Shown here: positions 27,227 through 37,835 of the stretch, in pieces | Position numbering within the stretch: position 1 is the first letter of the stretch | Layout of the letters: each line of letters opens with the position of its first letter | Assembly: GCF_030246865.1 (NCBI RefSeq) | Contig: NZ_CP126738.1 | Location: 2,976,001-3,040,000, forward strand | Origin: Microbacterium sp. zg-B96 | Lineage (GTDB): Bacteria > Actinomycetota > Actinomycetes > Actinomycetales > Microbacteriaceae | DNA: 64,000 nucleotides | Direction: 5' to 3' | Notes under the pieces: model-generated | Seen by the model: the letters and a program-made list of their open reading frames with translations, nothing else | Told to the model about the DNA's origin: nothing | The model's database searches: none | Position numbers and translations under genes: made by a program

Positions 27227-28366
27227 ATGTCCCAGCGCAGCATCCTCGTCGTCGGCGGCGGGATCGGCGGCCTGTCGGCCGCGATCGCCCTCCGTCAAGC
27301 CGGCAACCTCGTCACCGTGATCGAGAAACAGCCCGACGCGCACTCGTCGGTCTACGGCGTCGGGATCATCCAGCCCGCCAACGCCCTGCGAGCCCTCGAC
27401 GCGATCGGCTGCGCCACCGCGTGCCTCGATTCCGGCTATAGCGCCGCCGCCTGGGGCAGCATGTACGACGTCGACGGCAACTTCCTGCGGGACATGCCCG
27501 GGACCCTGATCCCCGACTCGGACTTCCCCCCGATGAACGGGGTGACCCGCCCGCGGCTGCACGAGATCCTCACCTCGCGGGCGCTGGAGGTGGGCGTGCA
27601 CGTGCGCTACTCCATGACCTTCGCCGCCCTTGAGCCGCACGACGACGGCGTGACCGTCGTGTTCTCGGACGAGACCTCAGAGACCTACGACGTGGTCGTG
27701 GGTGCCGACGGCGTGCGGTCGCAGGTGCGGCGGTACGTGCTGCCCACCGAGTTGACCCCCTATTACATCGGCCAGTCCGCCTATCGCGTGAACATCCCCC
27801 GCGAGCCCGAGATCGACCGGATCGTCCTGCAGGCGAGCGCCCACGGCATGGCCGGTTTCGTGCCGATCGGACCGGATCTTGCGTACTTCTTCTTTAACGC
27901 CGAGATGGCCCGCGACGCCCGCCCGCGGCAGGAGGATCTCGTCGAGGCGCTCATGGCGCACCTGGCACCGTTCGGCGGTCTCACCGGCCGCGTCCGCGAC
28001 GCGCACATCTCCCGCGCCAAGCCCGAGGACATCGTGCTGCGACCGGAGGAGTCTCTCATCGCGCCCGGCCCATGGCACAAGGGGCGCATCGTGCTCATCG
28101 GCGATGCCGTGCACGCGGTGACCCCCCACCTCGGGCAGGGTGCGGCGCAGGCCATCGAGGACGGTGTCGTGCTGGCGGAGTCGCTGTCGGTGCGGGAGAA
28201 CGTGGAGGATGCCTTCATCGCCTACACCGACCGCCGCTACGACCGGTGCAAGCTCGTCGTGGACACCTGTCTGGCGATCGCCGAGTGGGAGAAGGGGTTG
28301 CGGCCCGACTTCGACAACGTCAGCGCGACCAATCACGTGCTCAAGGTCCTGGCCGAGCCGTTCTGA
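27227..28366 (+). CDS. FAD-dependent aromatic monooxygenase (salicylate/3-hydroxybenzoate hydroxylase-like)
   Basis: This 379-residue group A flavoprotein monooxygenase has the FAD-binding GxGxxG motif in VVGGGIGGLSAAIAL (residues 7-21), the DG motif VVGADGVRSQVRR near residue 160 and the GD motif IVLIGDAVHAVTPHLGQGA near residue 290. Such enzymes hydroxylate phenolic rings using NAD(P)H and O2. The ATG at 27227 follows AGGAG; an in-frame ATG at 27116 would add 37 unrelated residues. It is divergent from a ribose-type importer and followed by a MarR gene, but no ring-cleavage genes are nearby. The substrate is unknown. Confidence 0.88.
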   Translation: MSQRSILVVGGGIGGLSAAIALRQAGNLVTVIEKQPDAHSSVYGVGIIQPANALRALDAIGCATACLDSGYSAAAWGSMYDVDGNFLRDMPGTLIPDSDFPPMNGVTRPRLHEILTSRALEVGVHVRYSMTFAALEPHDDGVTVVFSDETSETYDVVVGADGVRSQVRRYVLPTELTPYYIGQSAYRVNIPREPEIDRIVLQASAHGMAGFVPIGPDLAYFFFNAEMARDARPRQEDLVEALMAHLAPFGGLTGRVRDAHISRAKPEDIVLRPEESLIAPGPWHKGRIVLIGDAVHAVTPHLGQGAAQAIEDGVVLAESLSVRENVEDAFIAYTDRRYDRCKLVVDTCLAIAEWEKGLRPDFDNVSATNHVLKVLAEPF

Positions 28367-28446
28367 ACCACCGCGGACCCCGCCGGCGTGTGGCGCCTCC
28401 TCGCGTCGCAGGCAGGGTCCGCGGGCATCGATAGACTGCATTTCCC

Positions 28447-28920
28447 ATGGCTGACCCGGTCGACCCTCTCCGTCGCGACGTCGCGGCAGCGTTACGCGAG
28501 CTGGCATGGACGATCCACCGCCGGGCGCCCGATCGCGCCGGAGTCGGCCCGATCCCGACCACGGAGATCGCCCTGCTCAAGCAGATCATCGATACGCCGG
28601 GCACGACCGTCGGTGACTTGGCGCAGAACCTGGGGCTGCGCCAGCCGAACGTGAGCGCGGCGCTGCGAGCCCTCATCCAGCGCGGCCTGGTGGTGCGGCG
28701 GCAATCCGACGCCGACCGACGCATCGCTCACATCGATGCCACAGCGGCAGGAATCGCGGAGCACCAGGCGATCTCCGCCGCGTGGGCCGCCCCGGTGCAC
28801 GCGGCGCTCGGCGCGCTCGACCAGGAGCAGGTCGACGCCCTCGCCCGCGCGCGACCGGCCTTGGACGCGCTGCTGAAACTGCTCCGGCCGAGCGATGAGG
28901 AGACCATCGCCACCGAGTGA
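28447..28920 (+). CDS. MarR family transcriptional regulator
   Basis: A 157-residue winged-helix regulator: recognition region TVGDLAQNLGLRQPNVSAALRAL near residues 55-77 and wing RRQSDADRRIAHIDAT near 82-97. A TAGACT -10 box at 28432-28437 ends nine bases before the ATG and no ribosome site is visible, so the transcript is probably leaderless. It follows the FAD monooxygenase by 80 bases in the same direction and may respond to an aromatic ligand of that enzyme. The AT-rich site at 27109 is a candidate target. Confidence 0.87.
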   Translation: MADPVDPLRRDVAAALRELAWTIHRRAPDRAGVGPIPTTEIALLKQIIDTPGTTVGDLAQNLGLRQPNVSAALRALIQRGLVVRRQSDADRRIAHIDATAAGIAEHQAISAAWAAPVHAALGALDQEQVDALARARPALDALLKLLRPSDEETIATE

Positions 28921-31216
<2,296 letters not shown>

Positions 31217-31288
31217 TTCGTCCTCCCCAATCCTCGGACCGGTCCGGCCGAGCCTCAGGCAGTGTAAGTCGCGGCCGGGATCTGATTC

Positions 31289-31879
31289 TCAGCTTGCGAA
31301 AGCGCGACGGAACTGCTTTCGGGCGCGCGCGGCGACCGCGGCCCGCTCGGACTCGTCGGTGCGGGCCAGTTCTCCGGCGAGCATCCCCACCGCGAGGGTG
31401 ACATCGGCGGTCTCGACGTGCGCGCCGATGCGGCCGGCGGCGCGCTCGCGCACCAGCAGGCGGTCGACGAGCTCGCGGAAGCGCACGCCGACGGCCACCA
31501 CATGCGGGTCGTGCCGGTTGCGCACGGTCAGATCGATCAGCGCTGTGGACACCACGGCCTGCTCGACGATCACGTCGAAGAGGTCCTCGATCGTGCGATC
31601 CTCCGGCGCGGTGTGCGCCTCGATCGCCGCGACGTTCTCCTCGAAGATGGCCGCCGCCAGCGCGGTGCGGTCCGGGAAGTGCCGGTACAGGCTTCCCTGC
31701 CCGACGCCGGCGCGCTTGGCCACGGCCGAGAACGGCGTCGCCAGACCGGTCTCGCTGAACACCTCGCGGGCTGCGCGCAGCAGCGCGAGCCGGTTCTCCG
31801 GTCCCGCCGCGCGCCCGCGGTTGGCCTTTCGCCGAGCTTCCCGTTCATCTTCCACGGGTATAACGTTATTACCGGACAC
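31289..31879 (-). CDS. TetR family transcriptional regulator
   Basis: A 196-residue TetR protein with the DNA-binding segment TPFSAVAKRAGVGQGSLYRHF near residues 48-68. The start is uncertain: GTG 31879 overlaps the palindromic operator, while GTG 31855 would begin right after it and fits a leaderless message. It is divergent from a short-chain dehydrogenase gene and the shared 25-base gap is nearly filled by a perfect inverted repeat, so it very likely represses that gene and itself. Confidence 0.85.
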   Translation of the reverse strand: MSGNNVIPVEDEREARRKANRGRAAGPENRLALLRAAREVFSETGLATPFSAVAKRAGVGQGSLYRHFPDRTALAAAIFEENVAAIEAHTAPEDRTIEDLFDVIVEQAVVSTALIDLTVRNRHDPHVVAVGVRFRELVDRLLVRERAAGRIGAHVETADVTLAVGMLAGELARTDESERAAVAARARKQFRRAFAS

Positions 31880-31890
31880 ACCTGTCCGGT
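31859..31890. promoter_or_regulatory. Perfect TetR-type operator with overlapping promoter boxes
   Basis: ACCGGACA-CACC-TGTCCGGT (31871-31890) is a perfect 8+8 inverted repeat. Just left of it is the palindrome ATAACGTTAT (31860-31869), which doubles as a TATAAC -10 box for the plus-strand dehydrogenase and TATACC for the minus-strand regulator. Repressor bound here would block both promoters. Confidence 0.8.
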
Positions 31891-31904
31891 AAGGGGATCA
31901 CACC

Positions 31905-32963
31905 ATGGCAACCACACCGCTCTCCGGGGATTCGGCCATCGCCGACTGGCTGGCCGACTCGGCCGGCCACGCGATCCTCACCGACATGCTGGCGCAGGGC
32001 GGGCAGAGCCCCGACGTGTTCAAGCCGGTCAAGCGCCTCGCGATCAAACGCCTCATCAAGCTCAGCCGCGGTTCGTTCACGCAGGAGATGCTCGATGAGC
32101 TCATCCGTCGCGCCACCGCCGGCGAAGTGCCCGTCGGCGTCACCCCGACCCCCGTGGAATCCGCCACCGAGACAGGCGACGCGCCCGCCGTGCCGCTGCG
32201 GGAGTGGACCGAGCGCCTCGACCAGGGCCGCTTCACCGGCCAGACCGTCATCGTCACCGGTGCCGGCTCCGGCATCGGCCGCGCCACCGCCTCGCGCATC
32301 GTCCGCGAAGGCGGCCGCGTCGTCGCCGTCGACGTCAGCCAGGAGCGCCTGGACGAGTTCGCCGCCGAGCACCCCGGCGCCGACATCACCGTGGTCGTCG
32401 CCGACATCACCGACGACGCCGGCATCACCCGAATCCTCGACGCAGCTGGTGGGACCATCGACGGCCTCGCGAACATCGCCGGCATCATGGACGACATGAC
32501 GCCGATCGGCGAGGTCAGCGACGCCGTGTGGAACCGCGTCATCGCCATCAACGTCACCGGCACCATGAAGCTCATCCGCGCCGTGATCCCCACGATGCTC
32601 GCCCAGGGCGGCGGCTCGATCGTCAACACCGCCTCCGAGGCAGCGCTGCGCGGCTCCGCCGCCGGTGCCGCCTACACGGCGTCCAAGCACGCCGTCGTGG
32701 GCCTGACGAAGTCCACCGCGTTCATGTACGGCCCCAGCGGCATCCGCTGCAACGCCGTCGCCCCGGGCGCGACCATCACCAACATCGAGGCCACCTTCGC
32801 CTCGCCGCTGGGCGCCGAGCGTGTGCGCAACGCCATGGCGATCCTCCCCGACCCCGTCGAGGCTGACGCCTTGGCGGCATCCATCACCTTCCTGCTGAGC
32901 GACGACGGCGTGAACGTCAACGGCGTCACGCTCGCCAGCGATGGAGGATGGTCGGCTGCCTGA
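31905..32963 (+). CDS. Short-chain dehydrogenase with an extra N-terminal helical domain
   Basis: The 352-residue protein is a classical SDR from residue about 105 on: cofactor motif VTGAGSGIGRATA, NIAGIMDD, catalytic Ser in NTASEAALRG, and YTASKHA with the catalytic Tyr and Lys. Ahead of it are about 95 residues not found in ordinary SDRs. This segment (ADWLADSAGHAIL, RLAIKRLIKLS, FTQEMLDELIRRAT) resembles the C-terminal tail of the GH3 enzyme encoded next door. TetR-controlled through the adjacent palindrome. The substrate is unknown; the shared domain hints at a role connected with glycoside use. Confidence 0.87.
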   Translation: MATTPLSGDSAIADWLADSAGHAILTDMLAQGGQSPDVFKPVKRLAIKRLIKLSRGSFTQEMLDELIRRATAGEVPVGVTPTPVESATETGDAPAVPLREWTERLDQGRFTGQTVIVTGAGSGIGRATASRIVREGGRVVAVDVSQERLDEFAAEHPGADITVVVADITDDAGITRILDAAGGTIDGLANIAGIMDDMTPIGEVSDAVWNRVIAINVTGTMKLIRAVIPTMLAQGGGSIVNTASEAALRGSAAGAAYTASKHAVVGLTKSTAFMYGPSGIRCNAVAPGATITNIEATFASPLGAERVRNAMAILPDPVEADALAASITFLLSDDGVNVNGVTLASDGGWSAA

Positions 32964-32981
32964 CCCGAACGGGCGCCGATA

Positions 32982-33013
32982 GGCCCTGGGTGCGCGGTCG
33001 CGCGCCCAGGGCC
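32982..33013. terminator. Bidirectional terminator hairpin
   Basis: GGCCCTGGG and CCCAGGGCC are perfectly complementary and enclose an inner CGCG/CGCG stem, followed on the plus strand by ATTTACTT. It lies between the converging SDR and GH3 genes. Confidence 0.8.
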
Positions 33014-33033
33014 ATTTACTTGGCTCGCGCGCG

Positions 33034-35304
33034 CTACTGCGCAGCGGCGGGGTCGTTCGCCATCGCCACGAGCTGCTCGATCTGCTCCGGCGTGACCGGC
33101 AGCCCTGGGAAGCCTGCGAGCCGCCCGATGGGGAACGACGCCATCATCTTCTGCATCGCCTCGTCGGGCATGAGCGAACCCGCCCCCGAGCCCTGCAGCA
33201 GGCCACCCATCGCCTCCGTCACGATCGGGCCGGCCACCGGGTGCGCGAGCAGTTCCCCCACCGACGACGCCATCGTCAGCGGCAGCCGCACCTCGTCGCC
33301 GGCGACGGTGACGACCTGCGTACCTCGCACGTCCCGACTGGAGGCGGCCACCTCGACCCGGTAATCACCGCCTTCGACGACCCAGCCGTCCACGCGCAGG
33401 TCCCAGTGGGCCAGGTCCGCGCGCGGGATGACCAGCTCCACGTCACGGACCTCACCCGCATCCAGGGCGACCGAGGCGAAGGCCCGCAGCTCCCGCGGCG
33501 GACGCGGAACCGCCGAACCGGGGAGCGATGTGTAGACCTGCACGACCTCGCGGCCGGCCCGATCGCCGGTGTTGGTGACGGACACGGTGACGGCGAGGTC
33601 GCCATCGGTGGTGATGGATGCCACCGGCGCGCCGTACCGGAACGTCGTGTACGACAGCCCGTGGCCGAACGGGTAGGCCACCTCGGTGCCCCGCGCGTCG
33701 AATCCGCGGTAGCCGACGAGGATGCCCTCGCCGTAGCGGACGTGACCCGCCTCACCGGGAAAGTTGCCGAACGCGGGGGTGTCCGCCAGCCGCAGCGGAA
33801 TCGTCTCGGTGAGCTTGCCCGACGGGTTGACGACGCCGAACAGCACGTCGGCGGTCGCCCCGCCGCCGGCCTGGCCCAGCAGCCACGCCTCGACGATCGC
33901 CGGCACCTGGTCGCGGAACGGCAGGGCGACCACTCCGCCGTGGGAGAGCACGACGACCGTGCGGGGGTTCGCGGCGACGACCGCGTCGAGCAGCTCCAGC
34001 TGGTCGGCAGGCAGGTCGATGTGCTCGCGGTCGAATCCCTCCGACTCCGCCGCCGCCGGCAGCCCCAGGAACAGCACCGCGGTGTCGGCGGATGCCGCGG
34101 CGGCGGCCGCCTCGGCCCGCAGCGCCGCGGCATCCGCTTCGGGGTCCGCGTCGCCGGTGAGGATGAACCCGGGTGCGAAGGCCACTTCCCCCGTGGCGAG
34201 TTCGCGGATCTCGGCGAGGGCGTTGTCCAGCCGGGTCGGGTTGATCAGCGACGACCCGGCGCCCTGGTAGCGGGGCGCGGCGGCGAACGCGCCGATCACG
34301 GCCAGTCGCGCGTCCGGCCGTAGCGGCAGCAGGTCGTCGTCGTTCTTCAGCAGCACGATCGAGCGGCCCGCCGCCTCCCGGGCGAGTGCGTGGTGGGCGT
34401 CGATGTCCAGCGGACCGGTCGCGGCGGGCCGGCGGCCGGCTTTGGCCACCAGATCGATCACCCGCTGCGCGGCGGTGTCCAGCGCCGCTTCGGCGAGCGT
34501 GCCGCCCCGGACGGCGGCGACCAGCTGCGCGTCGGTGCGCCCACCGCTGGCGGGCATCTCCAGATCCAGCCCCGCCGGCAGCCCCACGACGCGATCCTCG
34601 ACGGCGCCCCAGTCCGAGACGACGAGGCCCTCGAAGCCCCACTCCTCGCGCAGCACCCGCGTGAGCAGCCACGGATCCTGCGACGCGTAGACGCCGTTGA
34701 TCCGGTTGTACGCACACATCACCGTCCACGGCCGCGCCTGCTGCACGACCCGCTGGAAGCCGCGCAGGTAGATCTCCCGCAGCGGCCGCGGGTCGACGTC
34801 GGCGCTGACCCGCAGCCGGTCGGTCTCCTGGTTGTTGGCGGCGAAGTGCTTCAGCGACGCACCGACGCCGCGGGACTGGACGCCGCGCACCGCGGCCGCG
34901 CCGAGCACCCCCGACACCAGCGGGTCCTCGGAGTAGTACTCGAAGTTGCGGCCACACAGCGGCATCCGCTTGATGTTGATGCCGGGGCCGAGCACGACCG
35001 CCACGTCCTCGATGGCCGCCTCGAGCCCGATCGCCGCGCCCACCCGCTCCACCAGCTCCGGGTCGAACGAGGAACCCAGCCCCACGGCGGGCGGGAAGCA
35101 CGTCGCCGGCACGCTGGCGCCCAACCCCAGGTGGTCGGTCGCCCCGGTCTGCTTGCGCAGGCCGTGCGGGCCGTCGGTCATCATGATCGACGGGATGCCG
35201 GCGCTGTCGACGGCTTTCGTTGTCCAGAAGTCGGCGCCGCTGGTCAGCGAGGCTTTCTGCTCGAGGGTGAGTTCGGATGCTGGCGGAAGCGACTGCGCTG
35301 TCAT
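33034..35304 (-). CDS. GH3 beta-glucosidase with PA-less fibronectin-type and extra C-terminal helical domain
   Basis: A 756-residue family 3 glycoside hydrolase. The catalytic nucleophile Asp lies in VVSDWGAV near residue 235; the substrate-binding KHFAANNQETDR block is also present. The second domain and a fibronectin type III-like domain (residues about 580-660) follow, and the last 75 residues form an added helical domain. ATG 35304 is preferred: TATGGT lies seven bases before it and fits a leaderless start, while a GTG six codons upstream has no ribosome site. No signal peptide, so cytoplasmic. Glucosides, xylosides or arabinosides are possible substrates. Confidence 0.9.
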   Translation of the reverse strand: MTAQSLPPASELTLEQKASLTSGADFWTTKAVDSAGIPSIMMTDGPHGLRKQTGATDHLGLGASVPATCFPPAVGLGSSFDPELVERVGAAIGLEAAIEDVAVVLGPGINIKRMPLCGRNFEYYSEDPLVSGVLGAAAVRGVQSRGVGASLKHFAANNQETDRLRVSADVDPRPLREIYLRGFQRVVQQARPWTVMCAYNRINGVYASQDPWLLTRVLREEWGFEGLVVSDWGAVEDRVVGLPAGLDLEMPASGGRTDAQLVAAVRGGTLAEAALDTAAQRVIDLVAKAGRRPAATGPLDIDAHHALAREAAGRSIVLLKNDDDLLPLRPDARLAVIGAFAAAPRYQGAGSSLINPTRLDNALAEIRELATGEVAFAPGFILTGDADPEADAAALRAEAAAAAASADTAVLFLGLPAAAESEGFDREHIDLPADQLELLDAVVAANPRTVVVLSHGGVVALPFRDQVPAIVEAWLLGQAGGGATADVLFGVVNPSGKLTETIPLRLADTPAFGNFPGEAGHVRYGEGILVGYRGFDARGTEVAYPFGHGLSYTTFRYGAPVASITTDGDLAVTVSVTNTGDRAGREVVQVYTSLPGSAVPRPPRELRAFASVALDAGEVRDVELVIPRADLAHWDLRVDGWVVEGGDYRVEVAASSRDVRGTQVVTVAGDEVRLPLTMASSVGELLAHPVAGPIVTEAMGGLLQGSGAGSLMPDEAMQKMMASFPIGRLAGFPGLPVTPEQIEQLVAMANDPAAAQ

Positions 35305-35364
35305 GGGCACACCATATGTCACCCGGTTCGCAGCGGCGAGTGCCGGGCGGTTTACGCTTCAGCC

Positions 35365-36852
35365 ATGAACGAACCCCCCGTCGTCACCACCGCAGCAGGC
35401 GCCGTGCGCGGGGTCTGGCGGGAGGATGCCGGCGCCGCGTCGGCGGCCTTCCTCGGCATCCCCTTCGCCCAGCCGCCCACCGGCGACCTGCGTTTCGCCG
35501 CGCCGGTGCCGGTGTCGCCGTGGCAGGGCGTCCGCGATGCCACCGCGTACGGCGCCACCCCGCACCGCAACGCCGAGGGCATCACGCTCATCCCGGAGCC
35601 GTCGATCCCGGGCGAGTCGACCCTGAACGTCAACGTGTTCACCCCGCGGCCGGCCGACTCGGCCGCCCGGCTGCCGGTGCTGGTCTACATCCACGGCGGC
35701 GGGTTCACCTCGGGGTCGCCGGCGAGCCCTTGGTACGACGGGCGGGCGTTCAACCGCGACGGGGTGGTGACGGTCACGGTGTCGTACCGGCTCGGCTTCG
35801 ACGGTTTCGGGGCGATCGAGGGCGCGCCGTCCAACCGCGGCGTCCGGGACTGGCTGGCCGGGCTGGAGTGGGTGCGGCAGAACATCGCCGCGTTCGGCGG
35901 CGACCCGGAGCGCGTCACGATCGCCGGGCAGTCCGCCGGCGGCGGCGCGGTGCTGACGCTGCTGGGGATGCCCGCCGCCCAGCACCTCTTCCGCTCGGCG
36001 ATCGCCCTGTCCGCCGCGATCGCCGACGTGCGGCCGCCGCGCGCCGCCCGGGCGGCCCGGCGACTGGCCACCCTGGCCGGGGTGCCCGCCACCCGCGCCG
36101 GCTTCGCCTCGATGCCGGAGGAGCGGCTGTCCGCCCTGCAGGAAGCGGCGGGCAGGCCCGAGACAGCGGGCAGGCTTGCGCCGGTGCGGGACCTGCTCGA
36201 CCAGGGGCCGCCTTGGGGGCCGCTGGTCGACGGCGATCTGCTGCCGCAGCCGACCCTCAAGGCGCTGGCCGCCGGTGTCGGCGCCGACAAACCTCTCGTG
36301 ATCGGCGCGACCGACGACGAGTTCACCGGCGTCACCGAGGGACTGCACAAGACGCTGCGGTTCGTCCCGGCATCCATCGCGCTCGGCCTGGTGCTGCCGG
36401 ACCGGGTGACGCGCCGCGGCTACCTCGCCGCGAACCGGCCGCAGCGCCGGCTCGGCACCGCGGCGGTGCTCGGCCGGTTCGTCACCGACCGGATTTTCCG
36501 CTCCCTCGTGCTGCGGGTGGCCCAGGCACGAGCGACCGCGTCCGCGCCGACGTGGGTGTACCGGTTCTCGTGGGTCTCCCCCACCAAGCACTGGGCGATG
36601 CACTGCGTCGACGTGCCGTTCTGGTTCGACTGCCTCGACGCCGACGGGGTCGCCGCGATAGCCGGCGACGCGCCGCCGCGCGCCCTGGCCGACGCGGTGC
36701 ACGGCTCGGCGGTCGCCTTCCTCCGCGAGGGCGACCCCGGCTGGACGCCGTGGACGTCGCAGCCGGGAGCCACCCGGGTGTTCGGCGGTGCGGCATCTGC
36801 CCCCGACGTGATCGCCGACGGGTACGCCGGCGCGCGCGCGCTGGTCAGCTGA
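35365..36852 (+). CDS. Type B carboxylesterase
   Basis: The 495-residue alpha/beta hydrolase has the type B signatures: FLGIPFAQPPTGDLRF near residue 28, oxyanion YIHGGGF near 112, nucleophile serine in IAGQSAGGGAV near 190 and late His in SPTKHWAMHC near 415. It would cleave carboxylic esters, possibly phenolic or acyl decorations of plant glycosides in view of the divergent GH3 gene. The ATG lies just after a TACGCT box and may be leaderless. Its end overlaps the converging LLM gene by eight bases. Confidence 0.9.
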   Translation: MNEPPVVTTAAGAVRGVWREDAGAASAAFLGIPFAQPPTGDLRFAAPVPVSPWQGVRDATAYGATPHRNAEGITLIPEPSIPGESTLNVNVFTPRPADSAARLPVLVYIHGGGFTSGSPASPWYDGRAFNRDGVVTVTVSYRLGFDGFGAIEGAPSNRGVRDWLAGLEWVRQNIAAFGGDPERVTIAGQSAGGGAVLTLLGMPAAQHLFRSAIALSAAIADVRPPRAARAARRLATLAGVPATRAGFASMPEERLSALQEAAGRPETAGRLAPVRDLLDQGPPWGPLVDGDLLPQPTLKALAAGVGADKPLVIGATDDEFTGVTEGLHKTLRFVPASIALGLVLPDRVTRRGYLAANRPQRRLGTAAVLGRFVTDRIFRSLVLRVAQARATASAPTWVYRFSWVSPTKHWAMHCVDVPFWFDCLDADGVAAIAGDAPPRALADAVHGSAVAFLREGDPGWTPWTSQPGATRVFGGAASAPDVIADGYAGARALVS

Positions 36853-37831
36853 GCGCGGGCATCACTTCGCGCTCGAACAGCTCCACGCCGGAGCGGTCGT
36901 ACGCCATCTCCGGGAAGTAGTGGATGGCGTAACCCAGCCCCCGGTCGCGCATGTCCTGCAGCCGCTCGATCGCCTGCGCCGGCGTGCCGACCAGGGCCCG
37001 GTCGGAGTGGTAGTCGGCCATGAACCCTTCGGTCGCGTCGCCGAGGAACGGGGCCACCCGCGCCTGGATCGCCGCGAGCCGGTCGGCGACCTCGGCTTCG
37101 GTCGCGCCGATCACGGTGTTGAAGTTGGCCGACAGCACGATCTCGGCCGGGTCGCGGCCGATGTCGGCGCAGTGGGCTTCGAGGATCTGCTTCTTGTGGC
37201 TGAACTCCGCCGGCACGCTGGACCAGTTGGTGTACTGCGCGTGCTCCGCGGCGATGCGGAGGGTCTTCTTCTCGCCGCCGCCGGCGATCCACAGCGGGAT
37301 GCCGCCGGCCTGGCGCGGCAGCGGCTGCACGATCGCGCCATCGAGCTGGTAGTGCTCGCCGTCGAGGGTCGCCTGTCCGGTGGTCCACGCCTGCCGCATG
37401 ATGTCGACGCCCTCGGCGAGCATCTTCAGCCGCTGGCCGATGCCGGGGAACCCGTAGCCGTAGGCACGCCACTCGTGCTCGTACCAGCCGGCGCCGATGC
37501 CCATCTCGACCCGTCCGGCCGAGACGTGGTCGACGGTCGCGGCGACCTTGGCGAGGTAGGCGGGGTTGCGGTACCCCATGCACGTGCACATCTGGCCGAG
37601 CCGGATGCGGCTGGTCGACGCGGCGAACGCAGCCATCAGGGTCCACGCCTCGTGGGTGGCCTCGTCACTCGGGACCGGGACGGTGTGGAAGTGGTCGTAC
37701 ACCCAGAGGGACTCCCAGTGCGCGGCATCCGCCTGCTGGGCGAGGCTCCGCATGAGGGGCCATTGGTCGGCCGGGTCGATGCCGACGAGGTCGTGACGCC
37801 AGCCCTGGGGGAGGAAAGTTCCGAATCGCAT
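36845..37831 (-). CDS. LLM class flavin (F420)-dependent oxidoreductase
   Basis: A 328-residue luciferase-like TIM-barrel enzyme: WESLWVYDHFHTVP near residue 38, IRLGQMCTCMGYRNPAYLAK near 75, and GRVEMGIGAGWYEHEW near 105. These match the F420-dependent branch common in actinobacteria. It begins four bases after the DNA methyltransferase stop and so is the last gene of a lipoate ligase-methyltransferase-LLM operon. No substrate can be inferred. Confidence 0.88.
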   Translation of the reverse strand: MRFGTFLPQGWRHDLVGIDPADQWPLMRSLAQQADAAHWESLWVYDHFHTVPVPSDEATHEAWTLMAAFAASTSRIRLGQMCTCMGYRNPAYLAKVAATVDHVSAGRVEMGIGAGWYEHEWRAYGYGFPGIGQRLKMLAEGVDIMRQAWTTGQATLDGEHYQLDGAIVQPLPRQAGGIPLWIAGGGEKKTLRIAAEHAQYTNWSSVPAEFSHKKQILEAHCADIGRDPAEIVLSANFNTVIGATEAEVADRLAAIQARVAPFLGDATEGFMADYHSDRALVGTPAQAIERLQDMRDRGLGYAIHYFPEMAYDRSGVELFEREVMPALS

Positions 37832-37835
37832 GCGG

